Assembly: GCA_045636265.1 (NCBI GenBank) | Contig: JAZTXD010000150.1 | Span: 1-23,784 of the forward strand | Length of the DNA stretch: 23,784 nt | Direction: 5' to 3' | Source: Flemingiibacterium sp045636265 | GTDB taxonomy: Bacteria; Bacillota; Clostridia; Oscillospirales; CAG-272 | In this document: piece after piece, positions 7,126 to 13,723 of the stretch | How the letters are laid out: the number at the start of each line of letters is the position of its first letter | How positions within the stretch are numbered: position 1 is the stretch's first letter | Notes under the pieces: generated by a model | Databases searched by the model: none | Seen by the model: only the letters and a program-made list of their open reading frames with translations | Told to the model about the DNA's origin: nothing | Program-made: the position numbers and the translations under genes

Positions 7126-7998
7126 ATGACACTGCAACAGCTCTATTATTTCAGGAGCGCATGCAAATATAAGAATATATCGTTGGCGTGCGAGGAGCTT
7201 CACGTGTCGCAGCCGTCGGTATCGGTTGCCATAAAGAATCTCGAAAAGGAGTTTGGGTGCACGTTTTTTAAGCGTGACCGAACGGGATTTACTCTCACCA
7301 AAGAGGGCGAGGAACTTTACAGTCTTGCAAGCAGTTTACTTGATCACGCAAAGGACGTGGAGGACACACTGCGTGACCTCGGACGCGGTGCGTCGGGAGT
7401 GAAGCTTGGCATACCGCCAATGGCAGGTGCAATTCTGCTTCCGCAAATACTGTCGGCGCTTGATGAAAGTCACTCGGATATAGTGCTGTCCACGAAAGAG
7501 GGAAGCCGTGAGGAGCTGCTTCGCCTTATTGACGATAATCTTATAGATGTTGCCCTCCTTCCGCACGAACGGGATTTTGGAAACGAATATCTCACGGTGC
7601 CGGTGCGCACATTTGAAACGGTGTGCTGTGTGTGGGACGGACACAGACTGTCCGATGCCGAAAAGGTAACGCCGAAGCTTCTTGAAGGGGAGCCGCTTGT
7701 GCTCTTTTCAGAGGGATATTTCCAGAACGAGCGTCTTGAAAAGATATTTGGGGATGCCGGTGTCGCGCTATCTGCGGCGCATAAGTCTTCACAGCTTTCT
7801 ACGATTAAACAGCTCATAGCAAGCCGTATTGCCATAGGATTCATGTTCCGTGAGGTGGCACAGAGTATTGACGGTGTGAAGGCGATCTCATTAAGTCCCG
7901 AAATCAGGACAAAAATAAGTCTTGTATTCAAAAAAGAGCGGCAGATGAAGCCGGGAGCTCAAAGGTTTATTGAATTTATAAAAAAACTTTATAGATAA
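7126..7998 (+). CDS. LysR-family transcriptional regulator
   Basis: The 290-residue protein opens with a winged helix-turn-helix, MTLQQLYYFRSACKYKNIS then LACEELHVSQPSVSVAIKNL and RTGFTLTKEGEEL, covering about residues 1-65. A periplasmic-binding-like effector domain follows (about 90-290), with GVKLGIPPMAGAILLP at its start. The ATG at 7126 lies 4 bp after the stop of the dehydrogenase gene, so translation is probably coupled; a longer in-frame version would overlap that gene. Most LysR genes are divergent from their targets, but here the regulator is in the target transcript, suggesting autoregulation. The T-N11-A dyad at 5964-5984 is its likely site. A strong terminator follows. Confidence 0.93.
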   Translation: MTLQQLYYFRSACKYKNISLACEELHVSQPSVSVAIKNLEKEFGCTFFKRDRTGFTLTKEGEELYSLASSLLDHAKDVEDTLRDLGRGASGVKLGIPPMAGAILLPQILSALDESHSDIVLSTKEGSREELLRLIDDNLIDVALLPHERDFGNEYLTVPVRTFETVCCVWDGHRLSDAEKVTPKLLEGEPLVLFSEGYFQNERLEKIFGDAGVALSAAHKSSQLSTIKQLIASRIAIGFMFREVAQSIDGVKAISLSPEIRTKISLVFKKERQMKPGAQRFIEFIKKLYR

Positions 7999-8003
7999 AA
8001 TCG

Positions 8004-8033
8004 GGCATCGGGAAAATTTCCCGATGCCTTTTT
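8004..8033 (+). terminator. Rho-independent terminator after the LysR gene
   Basis: An 11-bp perfect stem (8004-8014 with 8018-8028, GGCATCGGGAA/TTCCCGATGCC) with a 3-nt loop is followed by TTTTT. Confidence 0.92.
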
Positions 8034-8050
8034 GTATTTGCCGAAAACGC

Positions 8051-8079
8051 TTGAAATTTTCGCTCAAAGCTGATATAAT
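8051..8079 (+). promoter_or_regulatory. Sigma-A promoter of ade
   Basis: TTGAAA (8051-8056), a 17-bp spacer and TATAAT (8074-8079), with an extended TGA. The leader of about 30 nt is too short for a purine riboswitch. Confidence 0.8.
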
Positions 8080-8115
8080 AGAGGAAAGATATATTAAATC
8101 ATGCGAGGTGCGGCA

Positions 8116-9804
8116 ATGAAGATATTACTGTATGGCGGAACTGTTGTGAATGTTTTTACCGGAGAGCTTGAGAGGGCAAATGTTCTTTTTGAGGACGGTA
8201 AGATACTCGGTGTGGGAGATTACACGCCCGATGATGCAGACAAGGTTGAGGATATATCCGGCAAGTATGTGTGCCCGGGATTTATCGATGGACATATTCA
8301 TATTGAAAGTACGATGCTCACACCAGTGGAGCTTGCGAAAATGTGTATGCCCCACGGAACAACATCCATCGTGGCAGACCCGCATGAGATTGCAAACGTG
8401 TGCGGAGTTGACGGTATTCGCTACATGATCGAGGCAAGCAGAAATCTGCCGATGAACGTGTATTTCATGATTCCGTCCTGCGTGCCGGCGACACCGTTTG
8501 ACGAAACTGGCGCTGTGCTCGGGGCGGAGGATATCGCGCCGCTGTATAGTGAGGAGCGCGTTATCGGTCTTGCGGAGATGATGAACTATCCGGGAGTCCT
8601 TTACGGCGACGCTACCGTTCACGCTAAGCTCTCCGATGCGAGAGGTTTTGGTAAGCCTATTGACGGACACGCGCCGTTCCTTGGCGGAAAGAATCTTGAT
8701 AAGTACGTCTACTACGGTATTACAAGTGACCATGAATGCTCATGCGAAGCCGAGGCGATAGAGAAGATACGCAAGGGTCAGTGGGTAATGATTCGCCAGG
8801 GAACAGCCGCGCGAAATCTTACAGATCTCATCGGACTTTTCGACGAAAAATATTCGCACAGATGCCTGCTTGTAACGGACGACCGTCACCCGGCGGACCT
8901 TATGCGAGAGGGACACATTGACAACATCATCCGCCTTGCGGCAGAGAACGGCAAGAGCGCTGTAACGGCGATACAAATGGCTACAATTCAGGCGGCACAG
9001 CGTTTTGAAATCAAGAACGTGGGTGCTGTTGCACCCGGTTACCGCGCGGACATTCTGGTGCTTGACGATCTGGAGCGTGTGGCTGTACGCGATGTTTATT
9101 CATCGGGTGAGAAGGTGGTTGACGGCGGCAAAATGGCGGACATTGCCGAACCGAAAATTGACAAGAAGCTCTGTGATATTGTGCTTAACTCATTCCACAC
9201 ACAGCCGCTTTGTGCAGAGGATTTTTACATTGAACCCAAAAGCAAAAAGTGCCGTGTGATCGAGATAATCCCGGGACAGCTTATCACAAAAGAAGCGATA
9301 ACCGACATAAACTGGGACAAAAACAACGGCGTTGATACAGACAGAGATATTCTGAAGCTTGCCGTGATCGAGCGCCACAAGAACACCGGTCATAAGGGCA
9401 TCGGATTTATAAACGGTATCGGACTGAAGCGCGGAGCTATTGCTTCATCTGTGTCGCATGACTCACATAACATTATTGTCATCGGCAGCAACGATGCGGA
9501 TATGGCGGCGGCGGCAAATCACATTCGCGAGGTTGGCGGAAGCGTTGTAGTGGTTGACGGCGAGATTATCGCTGACATGCGTTTGCCGATAGCGGGACTT
9601 ATGACGGACCGTTCCGGCGCGGAGATAGCGGCAGCAAACGAGCGTGTGCGCGAGGCGGTTTACGCTCTCGGCGTGCCGAAAAATATTGAGCCGTTCATGA
9701 ACATGGCGTTTGTGAGCCTTACGGTTATTCCGTCGATCAAGATGAGTACGCTCGGTCTTGTAAATGTTGATGCATGGGAACGTGTGCCGCTTTATGCTCT
9801 GTGA
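8116..9804 (+). CDS. ade: Adenine deaminase
   Basis: It hydrolyses adenine to hypoxanthine and ammonia for purine salvage in the cytoplasm. The 562-residue protein is a metal-dependent amidohydrolase. It has PGFIDGHIHIESTM (54-67) with the first metal histidines H60 and H62, HGTTSIVADPHEIANV (80-95), GHAPFLGGKNLDKYVYYGI and DHECS in the barrel, then VTDDRHPADL. A composite second domain with DIVLNSFHTQPL and ITDINWDKNNGVDTDRDILK follows. Length agrees with bacterial Ade (about 560-600). An ATG at 8101 is in frame but has no ribosome binding site; the ATG at 8116 has GAGGTG 6 nt upstream and gives the canonical N-terminus. A small DUF6440-like gene follows after 51 bp and may share the transcript. 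Confidence 0.95.
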   Translation: MKILLYGGTVVNVFTGELERANVLFEDGKILGVGDYTPDDADKVEDISGKYVCPGFIDGHIHIESTMLTPVELAKMCMPHGTTSIVADPHEIANVCGVDGIRYMIEASRNLPMNVYFMIPSCVPATPFDETGAVLGAEDIAPLYSEERVIGLAEMMNYPGVLYGDATVHAKLSDARGFGKPIDGHAPFLGGKNLDKYVYYGITSDHECSCEAEAIEKIRKGQWVMIRQGTAARNLTDLIGLFDEKYSHRCLLVTDDRHPADLMREGHIDNIIRLAAENGKSAVTAIQMATIQAAQRFEIKNVGAVAPGYRADILVLDDLERVAVRDVYSSGEKVVDGGKMADIAEPKIDKKLCDIVLNSFHTQPLCAEDFYIEPKSKKCRVIEIIPGQLITKEAITDINWDKNNGVDTDRDILKLAVIERHKNTGHKGIGFINGIGLKRGAIASSVSHDSHNIIVIGSNDADMAAAANHIREVGGSVVVVDGEIIADMRLPIAGLMTDRSGAEIAAANERVREAVYALGVPKNIEPFMNMAFVSLTVIPSIKMSTLGLVNVDAWERVPLYAL

Positions 9805-9855
9805 TGCGGTCGGAGAAACTATAAAGATAAATAAGAATTTGACGGAGGGACTATA

Positions 9856-10035
9856 ATGGCTAAAGAGAAAAGATTTGAAAAGATTTACAGTCAGGGAATG
9901 GGGACTGTCGAGATTTGGGTTGACAAGGAAACCGGCGTTAATTATCTGTATCATTCAAGCGGCTATTCAGGTGGGTTGACGGTTTTGCTGGACAAAGACG
10001 GAAAACCGATAGTTACACCGATCGAAGAACGATAA
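9856..10035 (+). CDS. Small DUF6440-like protein (59 aa)
   Basis: A 59-residue reading frame, MAKEKRFEKIYSQGMGT to a TAA stop, with GGAGGG 6 nt before its ATG. The pattern KRFEKIY, WVDKETGVNYLY, SGGLTVLLDKDGKPIV matches the small DUF6440 proteins common in Bacillota, whose function is unknown. The protein is soluble, without signal peptide or cysteines. The alternation of hydrophobic and polar residues suggests a compact beta-sheet fold. It follows ade by 51 bp with no clear terminator between, so cotranscription is possible. No promoter of its own is convincing: TTGACG and TATAAT nearby are only 7 nt apart. Confidence 0.8.
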   Translation: MAKEKRFEKIYSQGMGTVEIWVDKETGVNYLYHSSGYSGGLTVLLDKDGKPIVTPIEER

Positions 10036-10063
10036 ATTACAATTTGCCAAGCTGAAAACGCCT

Positions 10064-10079
10064 CTCTCCCGAGGGAGAG
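10064..10079. repeat. CTCTCCC/GGGAGAG hairpin in front of the ychF promoter
   Basis: CTCTCCC (10064-10070) pairs with GGGAGAG (10073-10079), leaving a 2-nt GA loop (wider if the inner pair opens). There is no T-tract, so it is a poor terminator for the ade unit. It starts 2 bp upstream of the ychF -35 box. It resembles the palindromic intergenic repeats common in gut Clostridia. Confidence 0.45.
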
Positions 10080-10081
10080 CC

Positions 10082-10110
10082 TTGACAAGTGTGTCTAAAT
10101 ATGGTATAAT
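10082..10110 (+). promoter_or_regulatory. Sigma-A promoter of ychF
   Basis: TTGACA (10082-10087), a 17-bp spacer and TATAAT (10105-10110) with an extended TGG. This is a full consensus promoter. Confidence 0.9.
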
Positions 10111-10157
10111 CACTATAATTGTTTTAAATTAAAAATAATCCTTTAGGAGATAGAGTT

Positions 10158-11252
10158 ATGAAACTTGGTATAGTAGGTCTGCCGAATGTCGGCAAGAGTA
10201 CACTTTTTAATGCTATTACAAATGCGGGGGCGGAGTCTGCAAACTATCCGTTCTGCACGATAGATCCCAACGTTGGTGTTGTTGCGGTTCCCGATGCAAG
10301 ACTTGATAAGCTCGCAGAGATGTACAACCCCGAAAAATACACCCCCGCTGTTATCGAATTCGTTGACATTGCAGGTCTTGTAAAGGGCGCATCAAAGGGT
10401 GAGGGACTCGGTAATAAGTTTCTTTCTCACATCAGAGAGTGCGACGCTATTATTCACGTTGTACGCTGCTTTGAGGACTCCAACATAATCCACGTTGACG
10501 GAAGCATCGATCCTATGCGTGACCTTGAAACTATCAACATGGAGCTTATCTTTGCGGATATCGAAATGCTCGAGCGCCGTATCGACCGTGTTAAAAAGGC
10601 GATGAAGGGCGACAAGTCCCTTGGCGAGGAGCTTGCACTCCTCGAGCGCGTTATGGAAGGACTTGCAAACGGCAAGTGTGCACGTGCGCTTGAGTATACC
10701 GAGGACGAGCTTGCGATCATGCATGAGTGTCAGCTTCTTTCCATGAAGCCCGTTATCTACGCCGCGAATATAGCAGAGGATGCTATCGGAAGCGACATGA
10801 GCGACAATGCCGGATATCAGCGCCTTTCCGAATATGCCGCAAGCGAAAAAGCCGAGATCATGCCTATCTGCGCCGGCATTGAGGCTGAAATAGCTCAGCT
10901 TGAGGGTGATGAACGCGCAGAATTTTTAGCAGATCTCGGTATTGCAGAGAGCGGTCTTGACCGCCTTATAAAAGCAAGCTATGCGCTGCTTGGACTTATT
11001 TCCTACCTCACCGCCGGACCCAAGGAGGTTCGCGCTTGGACTATTACCAAGGGAACAAAGGCTCCTCAGGCGGCAGGTAAGATTCACTCCGACTTTGAGC
11101 GCGGCTTCATCAGAGCCGAGATTATCGGATTTGACGAGCTTATGGCATGCGGAACAATGACTGCAGCCAAGGAAAAAGGTCTTGTTCGAAGCGAGGGCAA
11201 GGAGTACGTTATCAAGGACGGAGATATCGTACTGTTCAGATTTAACGTATAA
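10158..11252 (+). CDS. ychF: Redox-regulated ATPase YchF (OBG-like)
   Basis: The 364-residue protein is a TRAFAC-class P-loop NTPase that, unlike its relatives, prefers ATP. It associates with ribosomes and is linked to the oxidative-stress response. The Walker A GLPNVGKS is at 7-14, then NYPFCTIDPNVG, the switch II region DIAGLVKGASKGEGLGN, and a coiled helical insertion. The TGS domain is at the C-terminus (VRAWTITKGTKAPQAAGKIH to a final GDIVLFRFNV). The length is that of the family. The ATG at 10158 has AGGAG upstream and a full consensus promoter, so expression is probably high and constant. Its 3' end overlaps the antisense end of a GH3 gene fragment (11242-11391). Confidence 0.97.
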   Translation: MKLGIVGLPNVGKSTLFNAITNAGAESANYPFCTIDPNVGVVAVPDARLDKLAEMYNPEKYTPAVIEFVDIAGLVKGASKGEGLGNKFLSHIRECDAIIHVVRCFEDSNIIHVDGSIDPMRDLETINMELIFADIEMLERRIDRVKKAMKGDKSLGEELALLERVMEGLANGKCARALEYTEDELAIMHECQLLSMKPVIYAANIAEDAIGSDMSDNAGYQRLSEYAASEKAEIMPICAGIEAEIAQLEGDERAEFLADLGIAESGLDRLIKASYALLGLISYLTAGPKEVRAWTITKGTKAPQAAGKIHSDFERGFIRAEIIGFDELMACGTMTAAKEKGLVRSEGKEYVIKDGDIVLFRFNV

Positions 11253-11391
11253 ATCCCACAGCCGATCGGTTTTTAGAGTTGGCGGTGTTATCAAGCGCCA
11301 TAAGTTGGGGAGATTGCATGAGCGCGGTCTGACCTATTTTTTCTCTTAAAGTAAGCTCGGATATGTTAGGCTTTTTCATATTGACTACCAT
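11242..11391 (-). pseudogene. 5' remnant of a glycoside hydrolase family 3-like gene
   Basis: A 49-codon minus-strand frame starts MVVNMKKPNISELTLREK and continues with IGQTALMQSPQLMAL before losing resemblance and stopping inside the ychF 3' end. LTLREKIGQ matches the N-terminal signature of GH3 beta-glucosidases and beta-N-acetylhexosaminidases (L.LEEKIGQ), proteins normally of 350-800 residues. Only the first 30 or so residues look authentic. The frame has a full consensus promoter just upstream, while its ribosome binding site (AGAAAG) is weak. The simplest reading is a deletion that fused a GH3 5' end to the region behind ychF. A functional 49-residue peptide is possible but less likely. 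Confidence 0.5.
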
Positions 11392-11421
11392 GCTTTCTGA
11401 ATTATTTTGGATTCTACATTG

Positions 11422-11450
11422 ATTATACTATATACGCGAAGTTATGTCAA
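11422..11450 (-). promoter_or_regulatory. Consensus sigma-A promoter of the GH3-like fragment
   Basis: On the minus strand, TTGACA (11450-11445), a 17-bp spacer and TATAAT (11427-11422). Transcription would start near 11415, 24 nt before the 11391 start codon, and run antisense into ychF. Confidence 0.75.
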
Positions 11451-11471
11451 TTTGATTTTTGAAACTCGTTA

Positions 11472-11486
11472 TCACCTATTAGGTGA
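11472..11486. promoter_or_regulatory. TCACCTA-T-TAGGTGA palindrome upstream of the GH3-fragment promoter
   Basis: Seven-bp arms are separated by one base. The centre lies at about -64 relative to the predicted minus-strand start site, a position typical of upstream activator sites. It abuts the terminator of the lipoprotein gene. No cognate regulator is identified. Confidence 0.4.
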
Positions 11487-11487
11487 A

Positions 11488-11520
11488 AAAAGCGGATGTC
11501 CGTATTGGACATCCGCTTTT
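11488..11520 (-). terminator. Terminator of the PrsA-like lipoprotein gene
   Basis: A 14-bp perfect stem (11488-11501 with 11507-11520) with a 5-nt loop. On the minus strand the stem runs into TTTTTT. The plus side also ends CTTTT, so it can stop plus-strand read-through from ychF as well. Confidence 0.9.
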
Positions 11521-11533
11521 AGTTTAAATATTA

Positions 11534-12661
11534 TCAGCCGGCTATCTGACCGGTGAGGATAGTGAAATTAGGAGTGCAGTATGCAATGGGGTACTTGTCC
11601 ATAATGGCTCTGTCCATTACAACCTCGTTGGCGTAAGGCTCGATGAGCTTCTGGAGCTTGAGTGAATGAATATTGTCAATCATGTCACCGAACATAGTGT
11701 CCTTGTATTTTTCATCGTCATACGCACCGTCGCGAAGCTCACAGCGCTTGATAATGTACCAGCCGGAGTCGGTGGTGAGCGACTTTATTTCATCAATTTC
11801 CATTTCGGAAACTGCACTTACAACACTCTGCTCAAGGAAGGAAGATGCGGCGGTGAAGTAGTAGCCGTCTTCGTAGTTTGTCATGTCGAGGTTCATGGTG
11901 TACTCGCGCATGAGTGTGTCAAAATCTTCACCGGCATTTATGCGAGCCTCAACAGAATCAAACGAAGCCTTTTTCGCTGTTTTCTCTTCTTCGGTCAAAT
12001 CACGTGTCTTGTATGCGCCTGTAGTTTCGTCGAGAATGTAGTTTCCGTTTTCGTCGAATTCATAGTCCTTCTGTGAGCTTATGAAAATGAACTTCGCGCG
12101 CATGTAGTTTTCTTTGTAGTAGGCATCTTTATCTTCAGCAGTTGCCACAGCAATTCCGTTTTCGCCGTAGAGATAAGACTTGAGCTTGGCAACCTTGAGC
12201 GAATCAATTACGATGCTCTTCATGGTGTCGGCGTTTGCGCCGTAAGCGGAGAGCATGTTGTTGAGCGCCGCTTTGCTTCCTGCAGATGTGATATAATTTT
12301 GCATCTGAACCTCAATATTTGCCATTTCGGCATCGGAGAGGGAAAGACCGTATTCGTCAAATAAACCGAGGCAGAGGACAGTCTGCATTACTGTGGAGCC
12401 TGCTAGTGCTGTGAGGTAGTCATTTACCGTAACATCCTCGGAGAGCTTGGAAGTCCAGATTTCGGGGTTGTCGGCGGTGAGGCCGAAAAGGTTGTAGAGG
12501 TATACTGCCTTATAGTTGCTGAGCATGAAGCAGTATTCATTTTCGTCAATGACATTGTTTCTGAATGTCATAACGCTTGCAGCTTCACTTTTGCATCCGA
12601 CCACTGTTCCCACAATCATGATAAGTGCGAGAATCAGGGCTGCGAATTTGATTTTTTTCAT
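11534..12661 (-). CDS. PrsA-like foldase lipoprotein (parvulin-type peptidyl-prolyl isomerase)
   Basis: The 375-residue protein begins with a lipoprotein signal peptide: MKKIK, a hydrophobic stretch and the lipobox VVGC with the lipidated Cys at 23. A SurA/PrsA N-domain-like helical region follows. The C-terminal part looks like a parvulin domain: AKFIFISSQKDYEF, an inserted acidic strand pair, then FDSVEARINAGEDFDTLMREY, a GYYF turn, and SGWYIIKRCEL. The protein is expected on the outer face of the membrane, folding secreted proteins. An in-frame start further upstream lacks a ribosome binding site; the ATG at 12661 has AAGGAG and begins the signal peptide. Sequence divergence leaves isomerase activity uncertain. 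It has its own promoter and terminator. Confidence 0.82.
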   Translation of the reverse strand: MKKIKFAALILALIMIVGTVVGCKSEAASVMTFRNNVIDENEYCFMLSNYKAVYLYNLFGLTADNPEIWTSKLSEDVTVNDYLTALAGSTVMQTVLCLGLFDEYGLSLSDAEMANIEVQMQNYITSAGSKAALNNMLSAYGANADTMKSIVIDSLKVAKLKSYLYGENGIAVATAEDKDAYYKENYMRAKFIFISSQKDYEFDENGNYILDETTGAYKTRDLTEEEKTAKKASFDSVEARINAGEDFDTLMREYTMNLDMTNYEDGYYFTAASSFLEQSVVSAVSEMEIDEIKSLTTDSGWYIIKRCELRDGAYDDEKYKDTMFGDMIDNIHSLKLQKLIEPYANEVVMDRAIMDKYPIAYCTPNFTILTGQIAG

Positions 12662-12712
12662 CGGTATGTATCTCCTTGTGATTTTTCTTGACATTATAAT
12701 AACACAAACTTT

Positions 12713-12741
12713 ATTATACATCATTTTCTCGGATTTGTCTA
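12713..12741 (-). promoter_or_regulatory. Sigma-A promoter of the PrsA-like gene
   Basis: On the minus strand, TAGACA (12741-12736), a 17-bp spacer and TATAAT (12718-12713). The leader is about 45 nt. Confidence 0.7.
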
Positions 12742-12755
12742 TAGGATTTATAAAA

Positions 12756-12776
12756 TTTTACACTCGGACTGTAAAA
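12756..12776 (-). terminator. Weak AT-rich hairpin after the nucleoside hydrolase gene
   Basis: TTTTACA (12756-12762) pairs with TGTAAAA (12770-12776) around a 7-nt loop, next to the stop codon and followed on the minus strand by TTTTATA. Being AT-rich, it may terminate only partly. Confidence 0.35.
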
Positions 12777-13718
12777 CTAAAAATTTCCGGTTAAACGTGC
12801 TTCAAGAAACTGTTCAAGTTCTTCCATGGAGCAGTTCATGAGTATGCTATAGTCTGTTCTGTTTCCATCCGCCCAATACGAGCGCGCCTCTTTTTCATCG
12901 TACATACACGTGCCGCATGGAACGGCTTTGAGTACGGGGATTGTCGGCTCGAGTGCATACAGTACCGCGATAAGGTCCCAGCTCGAACGTCCCTTGGCAG
13001 GACCGCGCATATATATGTCGTAGCTGTTCCGTATCGGATGCGTGGGCGGGAACTTTTCGCTCATTGTTTGACCGGTGATAATCTCTGTTCCCTCACCGGA
13101 AACGTACACGGGGACAGGGCATAGCTCGAAAAACTTCTCTGCGGCATGGCCGTCCATGTTCCAGTTGAAGTTCGGCGCGGATGTGTCGGGGTGTCCCATG
13201 CTCACGATATTTTTGACTTTACGTGCGACAAGATCCTTGCCGGAAAGCTCGGATATATCATCGGCATCCGACAAGAGAAGCATATGCATCGCAGTAAGAA
13301 GTCCCACGCAAACAACGGTTACGCTATTGTCGGGCGCATCCGCGAGAAGCTTTCGGTATACCGTGACCGCCGACGGATAGTCCACATCGCTCTTGCCGAG
13401 AATCTTGGCGTATTCGTTTGAATATGAGCGGTCATAAAATTTTACATGATGTGCTTCGTAAGCATCAAGAAAGTTTTTTCTTTCGTCGGTGAAATCGCTT
13501 TTGTGAAGTGCGCCAATCGGGCATGTAATGCCGTAATAGTTGCAAAAAGCCTCACAGCATGCGGCACAGTCCGCTGTCGGTGCATCCGCAATAATTCCGA
13601 GAAGCTTCGCCTTTTTGCGCTTTACATATTCGAAAATTATTGCAAGCGCACCGGCATCATCGCAGTCGCTATCCATGTCCGTGTCAAAAATGATAAGCGG
13701 TTTGTTTTGTTCGCTCAT
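12777..13718 (-). CDS. Nucleoside hydrolase-family protein, variant active site
   Basis: The 313-residue protein belongs to the inosine-uridine nucleoside hydrolase superfamily, calcium-dependent N-glycosidases that release ribose from nucleosides. The N-terminal metal cluster reads IFDTDMDSDCDDAGAL (9-24). It carries two more residues between aspartates than the classical DTDPGIDD. The late motif SWDLIAVL has the metal aspartate, but tryptophan stands where classical enzymes have the catalytic histidine. The ribose-binding segment appears as MGHPDTSAPNFNWNMDGHAA. Those features mark a divergent subgroup whose substrate may not be a purine or pyrimidine nucleoside. The start at 13718 follows AAAGGAG, which lies in the end of the GH28 gene only 5 nt away, so translation is coupled. 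No signal peptide, so cytoplasmic. Confidence 0.85.
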   Translation of the reverse strand: MSEQNKPLIIFDTDMDSDCDDAGALAIIFEYVKRKKAKLLGIIADAPTADCAACCEAFCNYYGITCPIGALHKSDFTDERKNFLDAYEAHHVKFYDRSYSNEYAKILGKSDVDYPSAVTVYRKLLADAPDNSVTVVCVGLLTAMHMLLLSDADDISELSGKDLVARKVKNIVSMGHPDTSAPNFNWNMDGHAAEKFFELCPVPVYVSGEGTEIITGQTMSEKFPPTHPIRNSYDIYMRGPAKGRSSWDLIAVLYALEPTIPVLKAVPCGTCMYDEKEARSYWADGNRTDYSILMNCSMEELEQFLEARLTGNF

Positions 13719-13723
13719 TTGGT

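Noticed and set aside
8101..8115. Upstream ATG for ade
   Set aside because: No ribosome binding site precedes it, and the purine-rich GAGGTG between the two ATGs serves the start at 8116.
8086..8115. Purine riboswitch in front of ade
   Set aside because: The predicted leader is about 30 nt, too short for the aptamer, and no such fold is visible.
9839..9857. TTGACG and TATAAT before the DUF6440-like gene
   Set aside because: The hexamers are only 7 nt apart, too close for a sigma-A promoter, and the TATAAT overlaps the start codon.
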